This document shows positions 26,154 to 35,637 of a stretch of DNA of 64,000 bases, in pieces. The notes beneath the pieces are model-generated. The model did not search any database and was not told where the DNA came from. It saw only the letters and a program-made list of their open reading frames with translations. The stretch is from an uncultured Paracoccus sp. (GTDB lineage: Bacteria; Pseudomonadota; Alphaproteobacteria; Rhodobacterales; Rhodobacteraceae): contig NZ_CALMYP010000017.1 of NCBI RefSeq assembly GCF_937873615.1, positions 227,877 to 291,876 of the forward strand, given 5' to 3'. Made by a program: the position numbers and the translations under genes. The number at the start of each line of letters is the position of its first letter. The first letter of the stretch is position 1.

Positions 26154-26241
26154 GTTCATCCCCGGCGGGAACACGACCGGAAGACAATCTCTCGGTCGTG
26201 ATGGAACATTTCACGCGCTTGTCAGTTTTCTCGGCAGGTGC

Positions 26242-26260
26242 ATTGTGACAAATTCACAAT
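26242..26260. promoter_or_regulatory. Perfect palindrome, candidate operator
   Basis: ATTGTGA-CAAAT-TCACAAT is a perfect 7+5+7 dyad in the gap upstream of the lipoprotein at 26312. The inner GTGA-N5-TCAC pattern is the same as in the dyad at 15036-15048, so a Crp/Fnr-type protein might bind both. It might regulate the following lipoprotein. Confidence 0.5.
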
Positions 26261-26270
26261 CACAACAATC

Positions 26271-26288
26271 GCGCCCGGAAAAGGGCGC
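26271..26288 (+). promoter_or_regulatory. Leader hairpin before glycine-zipper lipoprotein
   Basis: GCGCCC-GGAAAA-GGGCGC is a perfect 6-bp stem with an A-rich loop, 23 bases before the ATG at 26312. Similar in design and position to the hairpin at 25490-25504. Confidence 0.4.
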
Positions 26289-26311
26289 TTCAAACCAGAA
26301 GGCAGTGTTAC

Positions 26312-26545
26312 ATGCAGATCAAGACCTCTCTCCGCCTCGTTGGCGCAGTTTTCGCCGTCGCCGCCCTTTCGGCCTGCCAGCAGGGCTATGGCGGCACCAC
26401 GATGTCCCCCGATGCGCAACGCGCGCTGATCGGTGCCGGTGCCGGTGCCGTTGCCGCCAAGGCATTTGACGAAGACGTCGGAACCGGCGCCGTTCTCGGT
26501 GCGGCAGCCGGCGCGCTTTGCGACGATGCGGGCGTTTGCCAATAA
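26312..26545 (+). CDS. Small glycine-zipper lipoprotein
   Basis: A 77-residue lipoprotein: lipobox LSAC (Cys about 22), a short Gly/Ser/Thr linker, then a Gly/Ala-rich segment (LIGAGAGAVAAKAF and GAVLGAAAGALCDD). That segment has the GxxxG spacing of glycine-zipper outer-membrane proteins. It ends in a CxxxxxC-like pattern (LCDDAGVCQ). It is paralogous to the gene 99 bases downstream. Probably an envelope-associated protein; function unknown. Confidence 0.75.
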   Translation: MQIKTSLRLVGAVFAVAALSACQQGYGGTTMSPDAQRALIGAGAGAVAAKAFDEDVGTGAVLGAAAGALCDDAGVCQ

Positions 26546-26643
26546 TCCGCTGATGATTCTGGCGGCGGCGCACCCTGCCGCCGTCATTCAGACGACCTTT
26601 ACCGCTTGAGGATCGATACGGTCCCCGAAACCAGAGAACCCAC

Positions 26644-26868
26644 ATGAGCAAACTTCACATTCCGGTCACGGCCGTTCTGTTCGCGCTCGGCCTGGCCGGC
26701 TGCACCCAGAACATAAACCCGACCGATATCGACCGCGCCGCCATCGGTGCTGCGGCGGGCGCGACCATCGCCCATGTCGCCGACAAGGATGAAAGCGATG
26801 TCTACAAGGGCGCGGCCATCGGTGCCGCTGCCGGCGCACTGTGTAACGATGTGAGACTTTGCCAGTAA
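26644..26868 (+). CDS. Small glycine-zipper lipoprotein (paralogue)
   Basis: A 74-residue lipoprotein with lipobox LAGC (Cys about 20) and Gly/Ala-rich helix AAIGAAAGATIAHVADK followed by GAAIGAAAGALCNDVRLCQ. The C-terminal LC(N/D)D...CQ pattern is shared with the protein at 26312-26545, so the pair is a tandem duplication. A strong terminator follows. Confidence 0.75.
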   Translation: MSKLHIPVTAVLFALGLAGCTQNINPTDIDRAAIGAAAGATIAHVADKDESDVYKGAAIGAAAGALCNDVRLCQ

Positions 26869-26905
26869 TCGACAGGCGCCAACCGCCCCTGTGAAAGAAA
26901 CGGCG

Positions 26906-26938
26906 CGCCGCCCCGCAATGCAGTTGGGCGGCGTTTTT
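26906..26938 (+). terminator. Rho-independent terminator
   Basis: CGCCGCCC and GGGCGGCG form an 8-bp stem with a 12-base loop, followed directly by TTTTT. It closes the small-lipoprotein group. Confidence 0.85.
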
Positions 26939-27023
26939 CGTTCCTGCTCTCTCGCCTTGGCCGGGAAGTCGGGCTAATCTGATCCCTGCGACCACCTCGC
27001 CCGACCGGAGCCTGCCCCATTCG

Positions 27024-27602
27024 ATGACGCCGCCGCTTGACCAGATTCTCGCCCCGCAGGCGCAATCGGCCGTCATTGCCGGGCTGTTCATCGCAACAGG
27101 CTGGTGGGTGGTGGCCTTGCAGAACCGCAAGCGCGACGCCAAGCTGCGCGCCGAACGGGTGCGCGACGTGCAACGCGCGCTCTATGCCGAGATCCGCGCC
27201 TATCTGGCGGTGCTGCAGCGCGACCATATCGAGGAATACGGCGCCGAGATTGCCCATCGGATCGAGACCGAGCGCGGCTATTTCCCGGTCATCCCGACCG
27301 AGCATAACGACGCGATCTTCCGTGCCATCGTCGGCGAATTGCACATCCTGCCCCGCGATACGGTGGATCCGGTCGTGCTCTACTATAGCCAGTTGAATGC
27401 GATTTCAGCGATGATCGCCGATCTGCGGGCGCTCGATACGGTGAAGATCGGCACCGGACGCGCGGCGGCCATGTATCGCGATTATATCTCGATGAAGCTG
27501 GGCGCCATCGAACTGGGCGAAGGCGCCTTGGCGGCGATCCTGTCCAATGTGGACGGTCGCAGAACCGTCAGTAACCCGGACGCGGGCCTGTCCGGACCTT
27601 GA
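27024..27602 (+). CDS. Membrane-anchored hypothetical protein
   Basis: A 192-residue protein with a single N-terminal membrane segment (about residues 14-33). A basic stretch RKRDAKLRAERVRDVQR and an all-helical cytoplasmic domain follow. I do not recognise the family. Layout suggests an inner-membrane protein with most mass in the cytoplasm. Monocistronic, convergent with the DUF4174 gene. Confidence 0.65.
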   Translation: MTPPLDQILAPQAQSAVIAGLFIATGWWVVALQNRKRDAKLRAERVRDVQRALYAEIRAYLAVLQRDHIEEYGAEIAHRIETERGYFPVIPTEHNDAIFRAIVGELHILPRDTVDPVVLYYSQLNAISAMIADLRALDTVKIGTGRAAAMYRDYISMKLGAIELGEGALAAILSNVDGRRTVSNPDAGLSGP

Positions 27603-27689
27603 TCGGTTTGGGCGTGTAGGTTGCGGACATGACGCAATCTCCCTGCTGCTCTACTCAGATATAGGCGATCCCTGCGATTTTCGCAAGAT

Positions 27690-28217
27690 TCACGGCATCA
27701 GGCGGGCGCGCCCGATCTCCTCGCGGCGCAGCGGGAACTTGTCGATGGCGGCGGCGATTTCCGGCACGCTCCAGGGCTGGGGCTTGCGCTGCTTCACCTG
27801 CCCGTCCTTGTCGATGATGACCAGCGAAAAGCCGCGCGGATGCAGCTTCTGGCGCCAGAGGCTGTTTTCGGAAGGATCGGCATCGGTGATCACGACCACA
27901 TCGCGTTCCAGAAGCGCCTCGGGCCGCGCCTGCAGGCGTTCGAGTTGCAGCTGAAACGCCGGATCGGCGGCGGTATCGGCAAAGATCACCACCGGGCGCG
28001 CCTGCCAGAGGAACTCCTCGGGCGCGGATTCCATGGCCGGCAGGACATGCAGGCTGACGGATGCGGCAGCTTCGGGTGCCTCGCGCGGCGCGGACTGGGC
28101 AGCATCGACATCTGCCGCCGAGGGTGGGTTGACCCGCGACGGCGGCGAGGGATCGCCACCCGAGCCCATCGCCCCGACCAGCAGGGCCATGACGGCGAAA
28201 ATGAAAAATCTCGGCAT
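27690..28217 (-). CDS. DUF4174 domain protein, probably periplasmic
   Basis: A 175-residue protein with a signal or anchor segment (residues 4-17), a Pro/Ala-rich linker, and a C-terminal thioredoxin-like DUF4174 domain. Blocks visible are LWQARPVVIFADTAADPAFQ, ERDVVVITDAD, FSLVIIDKDGQVKQR and a final WSVPEIAAAID. It lacks a CxxC motif. DUF4174 has no firm function. The start at 28217 lies 110 bases from the divergent HEPN-like gene. Confidence 0.78.
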   Translation of the reverse strand: MPRFFIFAVMALLVGAMGSGGDPSPPSRVNPPSAADVDAAQSAPREAPEAAASVSLHVLPAMESAPEEFLWQARPVVIFADTAADPAFQLQLERLQARPEALLERDVVVITDADPSENSLWRQKLHPRGFSLVIIDKDGQVKQRKPQPWSVPEIAAAIDKFPLRREEIGRARLMP

Positions 28218-28327
28218 CGCGCCTCCTTCCGTTGCTGAATATAGGCAATCGCGGCGGAAGCGAAAGGATCGCCGGCATCCGAAGATCGGGGCTGGAGGCC
28301 GGCTGCGGCCTCGGCTACCAATTCAGC

Positions 28328-28846
28328 ATGTCGATATCTCGTGCCCCCGACCGCCTGCCCGACGACTTCGCCGCCGCACTCGGTCATGCCATTTCCGGCT
28401 TCGGCTTTCTGGAGGAGGCGCTGAAACGCGCCATCTTCGCCCTGTCGCTGAGCGGGCTGGGCAAGCGCCCCGACGACCGCGCGCTGAAGGCCTGGCTGCG
28501 CCGGATGGAGGATCTGGCCGATGACACGCTCGGCACGCTGATCGACCAGTTCGTCAAGCAGATGGGCAATGCCGAGCTGCGTGGCCGCGACGATCTGGCC
28601 CGCGACCTGCGCCAGATCCGCTATAATCGCAACATGCTCTGCCATGCCTCGTGGAAGCCGACCGATATACCGGGCCGCTGGCATCCGTCTTTCCTGAACA
28701 CCAAGGGCGAGATCTTTCCCGGCGATCTCAGCGCCGAAGAGATCGCCGATATCCACGAGAGCACGCTGGAGGCTGCCGCGCGCATCGTCTCGATCATGCG
28801 CGCAACCGGGATCGAGGGCGAATGGGTCGGCCATGACGAGGACTAG
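28328..28846 (+). CDS. HEPN-like helical protein of unknown function
   Basis: A 172-residue helical protein without signal or membrane segment. Residues R101-N-M-L-C-H106 fit the R-x4-6-H catalytic motif of HEPN ribonucleases, and the preceding FGFLEEALKRAIFAL helix plus the RYNRNMLCHASW context are common in HEPN-like proteins. I chose ATG 28328; a longer frame from 28232 runs back over the divergent promoter. No MNT or antitoxin-like gene is adjacent, so it may be a solitary housekeeping HEPN relative rather than a toxin. Confidence 0.55.
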   Translation: MSISRAPDRLPDDFAAALGHAISGFGFLEEALKRAIFALSLSGLGKRPDDRALKAWLRRMEDLADDTLGTLIDQFVKQMGNAELRGRDDLARDLRQIRYNRNMLCHASWKPTDIPGRWHPSFLNTKGEIFPGDLSAEEIADIHESTLEAAARIVSIMRATGIEGEWVGHDED

Positions 28847-28937
28847 CCGCCCGCGATGGCCCCGGCGGCGCGCATGTCGCGTTGCAACGGCGCCCGGGTC
28901 GCGCTAACAGGCTGAGCAAGCGAAAAACGAGGCTTCC

Positions 28938-30224
28938 ATGTCTGCCCCCCTTCGGCTTGGCATCGCCGGGCTTGGCACCGTCGGGATCGGTGTCGTCAAG
29001 ATCATCCAGAAACATGCCGACCTGCTGGCGGCGCGCTCGGGCCGGCCCGTGGCGATCACCGCGATCAGCGCCCGCGACCGGATGAAGAACCGCGATGCGG
29101 ACCTGTCCTCCTATGAGTGGGTCGAGGATCCGGTGGCGCTTGCCACGCGCGAGGATGTCGATGTCTATGTCGAGCTGATCGGCGGCGACGAGGGCATCGC
29201 GCGGGCCTCGGTCGAGGCGGCCCTGCGGGCCGGCAAGGATGTGGTCACCGCCAACAAGGCGCTGCTGGCCATTCACGGGCAGGAACTGGCCGAACTGGCC
29301 GAGGAAACCGGCCGGGCGATCCGCTTCGAGGCCGCCGTCGCCGGTGGCATCCCGATCATCAAGACGATGACCGAATCCATGGCCGGCAACCGCATCACCC
29401 GGGTCATGGGGGTCATGAACGGCACCTGCAATTACATCCTGACCCGGATGGAAAGTGCCGGTCTGCCCTATGAGGCCGTCTTCGAGGAAGCCCGCCAACT
29501 GGGTTATCTGGAGGCCGACCCGACGCTGGATGTGGGCGGGATCGACGCCAGCCACAAGCTGGCCATCCTGTCCTCCATCGCCTTCGGCACCCAGGTCGAT
29601 TTCGACGCGGTCGAGATCGAGGGGATCGAGCGGGTCAGCATCGACGATATCCGCCGCGCCGCCGACATGGATTACCGCATCAAGCTTCTGGGCGTGGCCC
29701 AGATGACGGCGCGCGGGCTGGAACAGCGCATGTCGCCCTGCCTGGTGCCGGCCGACAGCCCGATCGGGCAATTGCAGGGCGGCACCAATATGGTGGTGAT
29801 CGAGGGCGACAGCGTCGGCCAGATCGTCCTGCGCGGTGCCGGGGCCGGCGAAGGCCCGACGGCAAGCGCGGTCATGTCCGACGTGGTCGAACTGGCGCGC
29901 GGGGTGCGTATGCCGGTCTTCGGCCAGCCCGCCGACCGGCTGACCCATGCCCAGCCCGCCCGCACCGCGGTGCCGGCGGCCTATTACCTGCGGCTGGCGC
30001 TTCTCGACAAGCCGGGGGCGCTGGCAAAGGTGGCAACCGTGCTGGGCGATGCCGGGATCTCGATCCACCGGATGCGGCAATACGATCACGAGGACGGCCC
30101 GGCCCCGGTGCTGATCGTCACCCACAAGACCACCCCCGACGCCATCGACCACGCGATTGCGGAACTGCCGAAGACCGGCGTCATTGCCGAGGATCCGGTG
30201 GAATTGCGGATCGAAGAGGTCTGA
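28938..30224 (+). CDS. hom: Homoserine dehydrogenase
   Basis: A 428-residue enzyme reducing aspartate semialdehyde to homoserine for Met, Thr and Ile synthesis. NAD(P)-binding GIAGLGTVGIGVV lies at residues 8-20, VTANKALLA, AAVAGGIPIIK and GVMNGTCNYILT form the active site region, and DPTLDVGGIDASHKLAIL carries catalytic Asp and Lys. A C-terminal ACT domain (from about residue 350) suggests threonine feedback. GAGG precedes the ATG. Confidence 0.96.
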   Translation: MSAPLRLGIAGLGTVGIGVVKIIQKHADLLAARSGRPVAITAISARDRMKNRDADLSSYEWVEDPVALATREDVDVYVELIGGDEGIARASVEAALRAGKDVVTANKALLAIHGQELAELAEETGRAIRFEAAVAGGIPIIKTMTESMAGNRITRVMGVMNGTCNYILTRMESAGLPYEAVFEEARQLGYLEADPTLDVGGIDASHKLAILSSIAFGTQVDFDAVEIEGIERVSIDDIRRAADMDYRIKLLGVAQMTARGLEQRMSPCLVPADSPIGQLQGGTNMVVIEGDSVGQIVLRGAGAGEGPTASAVMSDVVELARGVRMPVFGQPADRLTHAQPARTAVPAAYYLRLALLDKPGALAKVATVLGDAGISIHRMRQYDHEDGPAPVLIVTHKTTPDAIDHAIAELPKTGVIAEDPVELRIEEV

Positions 30225-30232
30225 GCGCAGGA

Positions 30233-30251
30233 CCGGGGGCGCCGCCCCCGG
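30233..30251 (+). terminator. GC hairpin terminator / dispersed repeat-like element
   Basis: CCGGGGGC-GCC-GCCCCCGG is a perfect 8-bp stem with a 3-base loop, followed by ACCCCCGAGGTATTTT. Elements of this shape recur after genes in Rhodobacteraceae genomes (from general knowledge); only one copy is in this window. Confidence 0.6.
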
Positions 30252-30296
30252 ACCCCCGAGGTATTTTCGCACAGAAGAAGATGTTAGGGTGCAGGC

Positions 30297-30641
30297 ATGA
30301 GTCGGGCCTTGGTCAACGAGATATGCAGCGGTTTCCCGGGGGCGGAATGTTCCGATCCCTGGGGCGGCGGGCATGATTGCTGGAAGGTCGGCGGCAAGAT
30401 CTTCGCGCTGATCGGCGCGATGGAGGAGCGGGTCTCGGTCAAATGCGACAGTATCGAGACCGCCACCATGCTGATCGACGCGGGCGTGGCCGCGAAGGCC
30501 CCCTATATGCATCGCAGTTGGGTGTCGCTGGATTGCGATGCGGCGCGCGACGAGCTGGCGCACCGGATCGGGCAATCCTATCGGACCATCCGCGCCAGCC
30601 TGCCGAAGAAACTGCAGGCCGGGCTGGCGCCGCTGGAATAG
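30297..30641 (+). CDS. MmcQ/YjbR family protein
   Basis: A 114-residue protein of the YjbR fold: GAECSDPWGGGHDCWKVGGKIFALIG, then VSVKCDSIETATMLID, and a final WVSLDCD block. YjbR proteins are small and have a DNA-binding-like alpha/beta fold, but no firm function is known. The stop lies 3 bases from the end of the convergent ABC ATPase gene. Confidence 0.85.
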   Translation: MSRALVNEICSGFPGAECSDPWGGGHDCWKVGGKIFALIGAMEERVSVKCDSIETATMLIDAGVAAKAPYMHRSWVSLDCDAARDELAHRIGQSYRTIRASLPKKLQAGLAPLE

Positions 30642-30644
30642 GCT

Positions 30645-31847
30645 CTAGCGGAACAGGATCATGCTGGAGGGCGACCAGCCGACGGTGACGCGTTCGCCCA
30701 CGCAGGGAATGTCGCGACCGAAGACATTGCGCATGGAGATGCGGACGGGTTCGGAACGGGTGCCGTCTTCCTCGTCCAGGCGGACATCGTAATAGGTCAT
30801 GTCGCCGTAATAGACCACCTCGTCGATGGTGCCGCCGTTCTGGCGCGGCGCGGTCTGGGGCTGGCCTTCGGGGAAGACATTCACCGCCTCGGGGCGGAAG
30901 CCGATCATGATCGGGTCGTCATCGTCCTTGCCGGCGATCTGGGCACGGGGGATGTCGATCTCGCCCAGGCCTTCGACATCGACGCGGATATTCTCGGCCT
31001 CCTCGCCCAGGACGGTCGCGGGCAGGAAGTTCATCACCCCGATGAAATCCGCGACCCGGCGGCTGACCGGCCGGGAATAGAGCGTCTCGGCCTCGTCCAA
31101 CTGGGCGATGCCGCCTTCGAACATGACCGCGATGCGGTCGGACATGACAAGCGCTTCCTCCTGGTCATGGGTGACGAGGACGAAGGTGATGCCGACCTGG
31201 CGTTGCAGCTTGATAAGCTCCACCTGCATCTGCTCGCGCATCTTGCGGTCGAGCGCCGAGAGCGGTTCGTCGAGCAGCAGCACCTTGGGTTTCAGGATCA
31301 GCGCGCGTGCCAGCGCCACCCGCTGCCGCTGACCGCCGGACAGGGCGTGTGCGGCGCGCGTGCCATAGCCGGTCAGGCCGACCATTTTCAGCGCCTCCTC
31401 GACAGCGGCGGCTTTCTCGGCCTTCGGGCGCGGGTCGCGGCGCAACCCGAAGGCCACATTCTCGGCCACGCTCAGATGCGGGAAGATGGCATAGGACTGG
31501 AAGACCATATTGGTCGGGCGCTTGTTCGCAGGCACATCGGCCATGTCGCCGCCGTCGATCAGCACCACGCCAGAGGAGATATCCTCGAACCCGGCGATGG
31601 TGCGCAGCAGCGTGGTCTTGCCGCAGCCCGAGGGCCCGAGAAGCGAGAAGAACTCGCCCTCGCGGATGGTCAGGTCGATGCCGCGCAGCGCGTGGTAATC
31701 GCCGTAATACTTGTGCACATCTCGGCATTCGATCATCGGCTTCGCCGCCTGCAATTCGGCATAGCGGCTGGCCGCCTTGCTGCTGCGCGTGGCGGGCTTG
31801 GGCGGATTGGCAGGGTCCGGCGTGAGCGCCTTGGTCGTATCGTTCAC
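30645..31847 (-). CDS. PotA-like ABC transporter ATPase
   Basis: A 400-residue ATPase of the spermidine/putrescine (PotA) type: Walker A GPSGCGKTT, signature LSGGQRQRVALARAL, Walker B VLLLDEPLSALD, H-loop VTHDQEEAL, and a C-terminal TOBE domain (about residues 300-400). I take the GTG at 31847 as start because it overlaps the permease stop as GTGA. It energises the two permeases encoded upstream. The substrate could be a polyamine or a related cation. Confidence 0.9.
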   Translation of the reverse strand: MNDTTKALTPDPANPPKPATRSSKAASRYAELQAAKPMIECRDVHKYYGDYHALRGIDLTIREGEFFSLLGPSGCGKTTLLRTIAGFEDISSGVVLIDGGDMADVPANKRPTNMVFQSYAIFPHLSVAENVAFGLRRDPRPKAEKAAAVEEALKMVGLTGYGTRAAHALSGGQRQRVALARALILKPKVLLLDEPLSALDRKMREQMQVELIKLQRQVGITFVLVTHDQEEALVMSDRIAVMFEGGIAQLDEAETLYSRPVSRRVADFIGVMNFLPATVLGEEAENIRVDVEGLGEIDIPRAQIAGKDDDDPIMIGFRPEAVNVFPEGQPQTAPRQNGGTIDEVVYYGDMTYYDVRLDEEDGTRSEPVRISMRNVFGRDIPCVGERVTVGWSPSSMILFR

Positions 31848-32650
31848 AGGAAACCCCCATGGTCTTTTTGGCCGGTGCGGGCGACGCCGCGACGGCGGAA
31901 ATATTCGGCGACGGTCAGAAGCAGCACCGAGAGCACCACCAGCACGGTGCCGAGCGCCATCATCACCGGAACGGATTTCGGGAAACGCAGCTGGCTGAAG
32001 ATATAGGTCGGCAGCGTCGGCTCGTTCCCGGCCAGGAAGAAGGCGATGATGAACTCGTCGAGCGAGATGGTGAAGCTCATCAGCAGCGACGAGACGATGC
32101 CCGGCATCACCAGGGGCAGGATGACCAGGCGGAACGCGCTCCATTTCGTTTCGCCGAGGTCATAGGCGGCTTCCTCCAGCGACTTGTCGAGGCTGCTGAA
32201 GGCGGTGGACAGGATGGCGATCGCATAGGGCATGCAGATCAGAGTATGGCCGAGGATCACGGTGAAGATCGACAGCGGAATGCCCACGGCCAGCAGCACC
32301 ACCAGAAGCGACATGGCGACGATGATCTCGGGCAGCACAAGCGGCAGCATGATCAGCCCCATGGCCGGGGTCTTGCCGGGGAAGTTGAACCGGGTCGAGG
32401 CGCGGGCGGCAAAGATGCCGAGGCAGGTCGCCAGCAGCGCCGCGGTCAGCGCGATGGTCAGCGAATTGGTGAAGGCGCGGCGCAGGGTCTGGTTGGCGAT
32501 CATCTGGCCGAACCATTCGGTGGTGAAGCCCTTCAGCGGAAAGGCGATGATGGTGCCGTCGTTGAAGGCGAAAAGCGGCAGAAGCAGGATCGGCGCATAA
32601 AGAAACGCCAGATAGAGGATCGCATAAAGGCGCAGGCCACCGGATTTCAT
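31844..32650 (-). CDS. PotC-like ABC transporter permease
   Basis: A 268-residue permease with about six membrane helices and the binding-protein-dependent EAA-type loop (LEEAAYDLGETKWSAFRLVILPLVMPGI). Its start overlaps the stop of the PotB-like gene (ATGA) and its stop overlaps the ATPase start. Second permease of the PotABC-like importer. Confidence 0.9.
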   Translation of the reverse strand: MKSGGLRLYAILYLAFLYAPILLLPLFAFNDGTIIAFPLKGFTTEWFGQMIANQTLRRAFTNSLTIALTAALLATCLGIFAARASTRFNFPGKTPAMGLIMLPLVLPEIIVAMSLLVVLLAVGIPLSIFTVILGHTLICMPYAIAILSTAFSSLDKSLEEAAYDLGETKWSAFRLVILPLVMPGIVSSLLMSFTISLDEFIIAFFLAGNEPTLPTYIFSQLRFPKSVPVMMALGTVLVVLSVLLLTVAEYFRRRGVARTGQKDHGGFL

Positions 32651-33522
32651 TGGCGCACCTTCAGGAAGCGGCGGTTCAGGAACAGGAAGATCAGGCTGAC
32701 GATGGTCACGATCACCATGGCCGTCACCGCCAGCGCCGAGCCCATCGGCCGGTTATCCAGCGCCAGCATGTTCGCCTGCACCATATTCGCGATCATCGGC
32801 GTCTTGCCGCCGCCGATCAGTTCCGGGGTGACGTAATCGCCGATGGTCGGGATGAAGACGATCAGCGTGGCCGCGATCACCCCCGGCATGGCCAAAGGCA
32901 GCGTCACCCGCCAGAAAGTCATCAGCCGCGATTCGCCCAGATCCTGCCCGGCCTCCAGCAGCGAGCGGTCGATCTTCTCCAGCGCCACATAGATCGGCAG
33001 GATGGCGAAGGGCGCATAGGCGTGGGCCAGCGTGACCACCATCGCCTGCACATTGTAAAGCATGTTGCCGAAGGGAGAGTGATCCACGAAGGGCAGCAGC
33101 GTCACCAGCGAATTGACGACCCCGTTCTCGGCCAGGATCACCTTCCACAGGAAGACCCGGATCAGATACGAGGTCCAGAACGGAATGGTGATCAGAAACA
33201 GCCACATCGCCTTGCGCTCGGCGCGGACGGCGAAGGACAGGAAATAGGCGACCGGGAAGGCCAGCACCACCGTCACCAGCGTCACCAGCATGGCCACCAC
33301 GACCGAACGCAGCATCACCTTGTGAAAGACCGGGTCGCTCAGAGCGGTGCGGTAATTGTCCAGGGTGAACTCGCGGATGACCTCAAGATAGCCGTCCTTG
33401 AAGAAGGAATAGGCGAGAATCGTCAGAAGCGGCGCGGCCAGCAGCAGCAGCGCATAGACGAGCGGCGGCGAGATCATCGCCAGACCCTGACGCGCTTCGG
33501 CGTCGAAACGGGGTGCGGACAT
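32647..33522 (-). CDS. PotB-like ABC transporter permease
   Basis: A 291-residue permease with about six membrane helices and the loop LEAGQDLGESRLMTFWRVTLPLAMPGVI. Two consecutive ATGs lie at 33525 and 33522; spacing from GGGGAG favours the second. First gene of the three-gene operon. No periplasmic binding protein (PotD type) is present in the operon. Confidence 0.9.
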   Translation of the reverse strand: MSAPRFDAEARQGLAMISPPLVYALLLLAAPLLTILAYSFFKDGYLEVIREFTLDNYRTALSDPVFHKVMLRSVVVAMLVTLVTVVLAFPVAYFLSFAVRAERKAMWLFLITIPFWTSYLIRVFLWKVILAENGVVNSLVTLLPFVDHSPFGNMLYNVQAMVVTLAHAYAPFAILPIYVALEKIDRSLLEAGQDLGESRLMTFWRVTLPLAMPGVIAATLIVFIPTIGDYVTPELIGGGKTPMIANMVQANMLALDNRPMGSALAVTAMVIVTIVSLIFLFLNRRFLKVRQ

Positions 33523-33679
33523 CATGACTCCCCAAGGCACCAACAACCCGAGAATATAAAGCCAAGGCGGGGTTGAAAAGCCGCGATTGCAAGTCCGGAT
33601 GCACTCCGAGGCCCGATTGCCCGGCATTTGCGCAGACTCGGAGGGCCTGCCGCAGCGTCAACTGAATGACGCAAAGTAA

Positions 33680-34924
<1,245 letters not shown>

Positions 34925-34942
34925 GCGGATCGCAGGAACGGC

Positions 34943-34971
34943 AAAGGGCGTCCCTCGGGGCGCCCTTTTTT
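34943..34971 (+). terminator. Rho-independent terminator of takP-like gene
   Basis: AAAGGGCG and CGCCCTTT form an 8-bp stem with a 10-base loop, and the right arm runs into six T residues. It lies 18 bases after the stop. Confidence 0.9.
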
Positions 34972-34976
34972 CATGC

Positions 34977-35492
34977 TCACATCGCCCGATAGCGTTCAGG
35001 CATGAGGAAAAGATCGGTATCATCGGGCCGCGCGCCGGCTGCGGTCAGCATGGCATGGACCTGCCCGCGATGATGGGTCTGGTGGTTGAACAGATGGACA
35101 ATCAGGATGCTGCGGGGTTTGGTGACTTCGCGCCCTGCCACAGCGGAATACCAGGTCAGATCGCCTGCAAACCAGTCCGGCGCAACCTCATGCGCCCAGT
35201 CCAGAATGCGCTGGTCGAATTGCCGTCGCGCCAGGCAATAGCTGTCCCAGTCCCCGAACATCGCAGCCGAATCAGGGATCCCGCAGCCCGGCGGCTCGGT
35301 TCCGGCAAAGCGCGACATCCAGGTCCGGTCGCCCCAGTAAAGATGCGACAGCGTGCCGGCGATGGAGCGGAAGAAGGCCCCGCGATCCCGCTGCCGCTCA
35401 TCCTCGGACAGGCCATCCGCCGCTGCCATCAGGCTGTCATTCTGCCAGGCGTTGTATCTGGCCATCAGCAAGGCATAGTCTTGGTCAGCCAT
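34977..35492 (-). CDS. DinB-family protein
   Basis: A 171-residue DinB/YfiT four-helix-bundle protein with the metal-binding His pattern: His in [13 protein letters not shown], and [14 protein letters not shown] at the third helix. Members are thiol-dependent S-transferases or of unknown function. ATG 35492 was chosen because GGAGGG precedes it; a second ATG 27 bases upstream lacks one. Confidence 0.88.
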   Translation of the reverse strand: MADQDYALLMARYNAWQNDSLMAAADGLSEDERQRDRGAFFRSIAGTLSHLYWGDRTWMSRFAGTEPPGCGIPDSAAMFGDWDSYCLARRQFDQRILDWAHEVAPDWFAGDLTWYSAVAGREVTKPRSILIVHLFNHQTHHRGQVHAMLTAAGARPDDTDLFLMPERYRAM

Positions 35493-35592
35493 CGCACCCT
35501 CCATCGCATTCCCTGCCATAAGAGCTAGGCTGGGGGTTGCCCGCCGTCGAGGGCCTTTTCAAACCCGGCAAACCCTGCTATGCGCGCGGCTT

Positions 35593-35616
35593 CGGTCTCA
35601 CCCTTGGAGGAGACCG
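35593..35616 (+). promoter_or_regulatory. Leader hairpin of rplY mRNA
   Basis: CGGTCTC and GAGACCG form a perfect 7-bp stem with a 10-base loop ending 21 bases before the L25 start. It could be an autoregulatory site for L25, a 5S rRNA-binding protein, but that is inference. Confidence 0.35.
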
Positions 35617-35637
35617 CTTATCTTGAAAGGAAATATC

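Noticed and set aside
28794-30575. 593-codon minus-strand open frame opposite hom
   Set aside because: Homoserine dehydrogenase on the + strand is complete and motif-perfect; the frame is a shadow.
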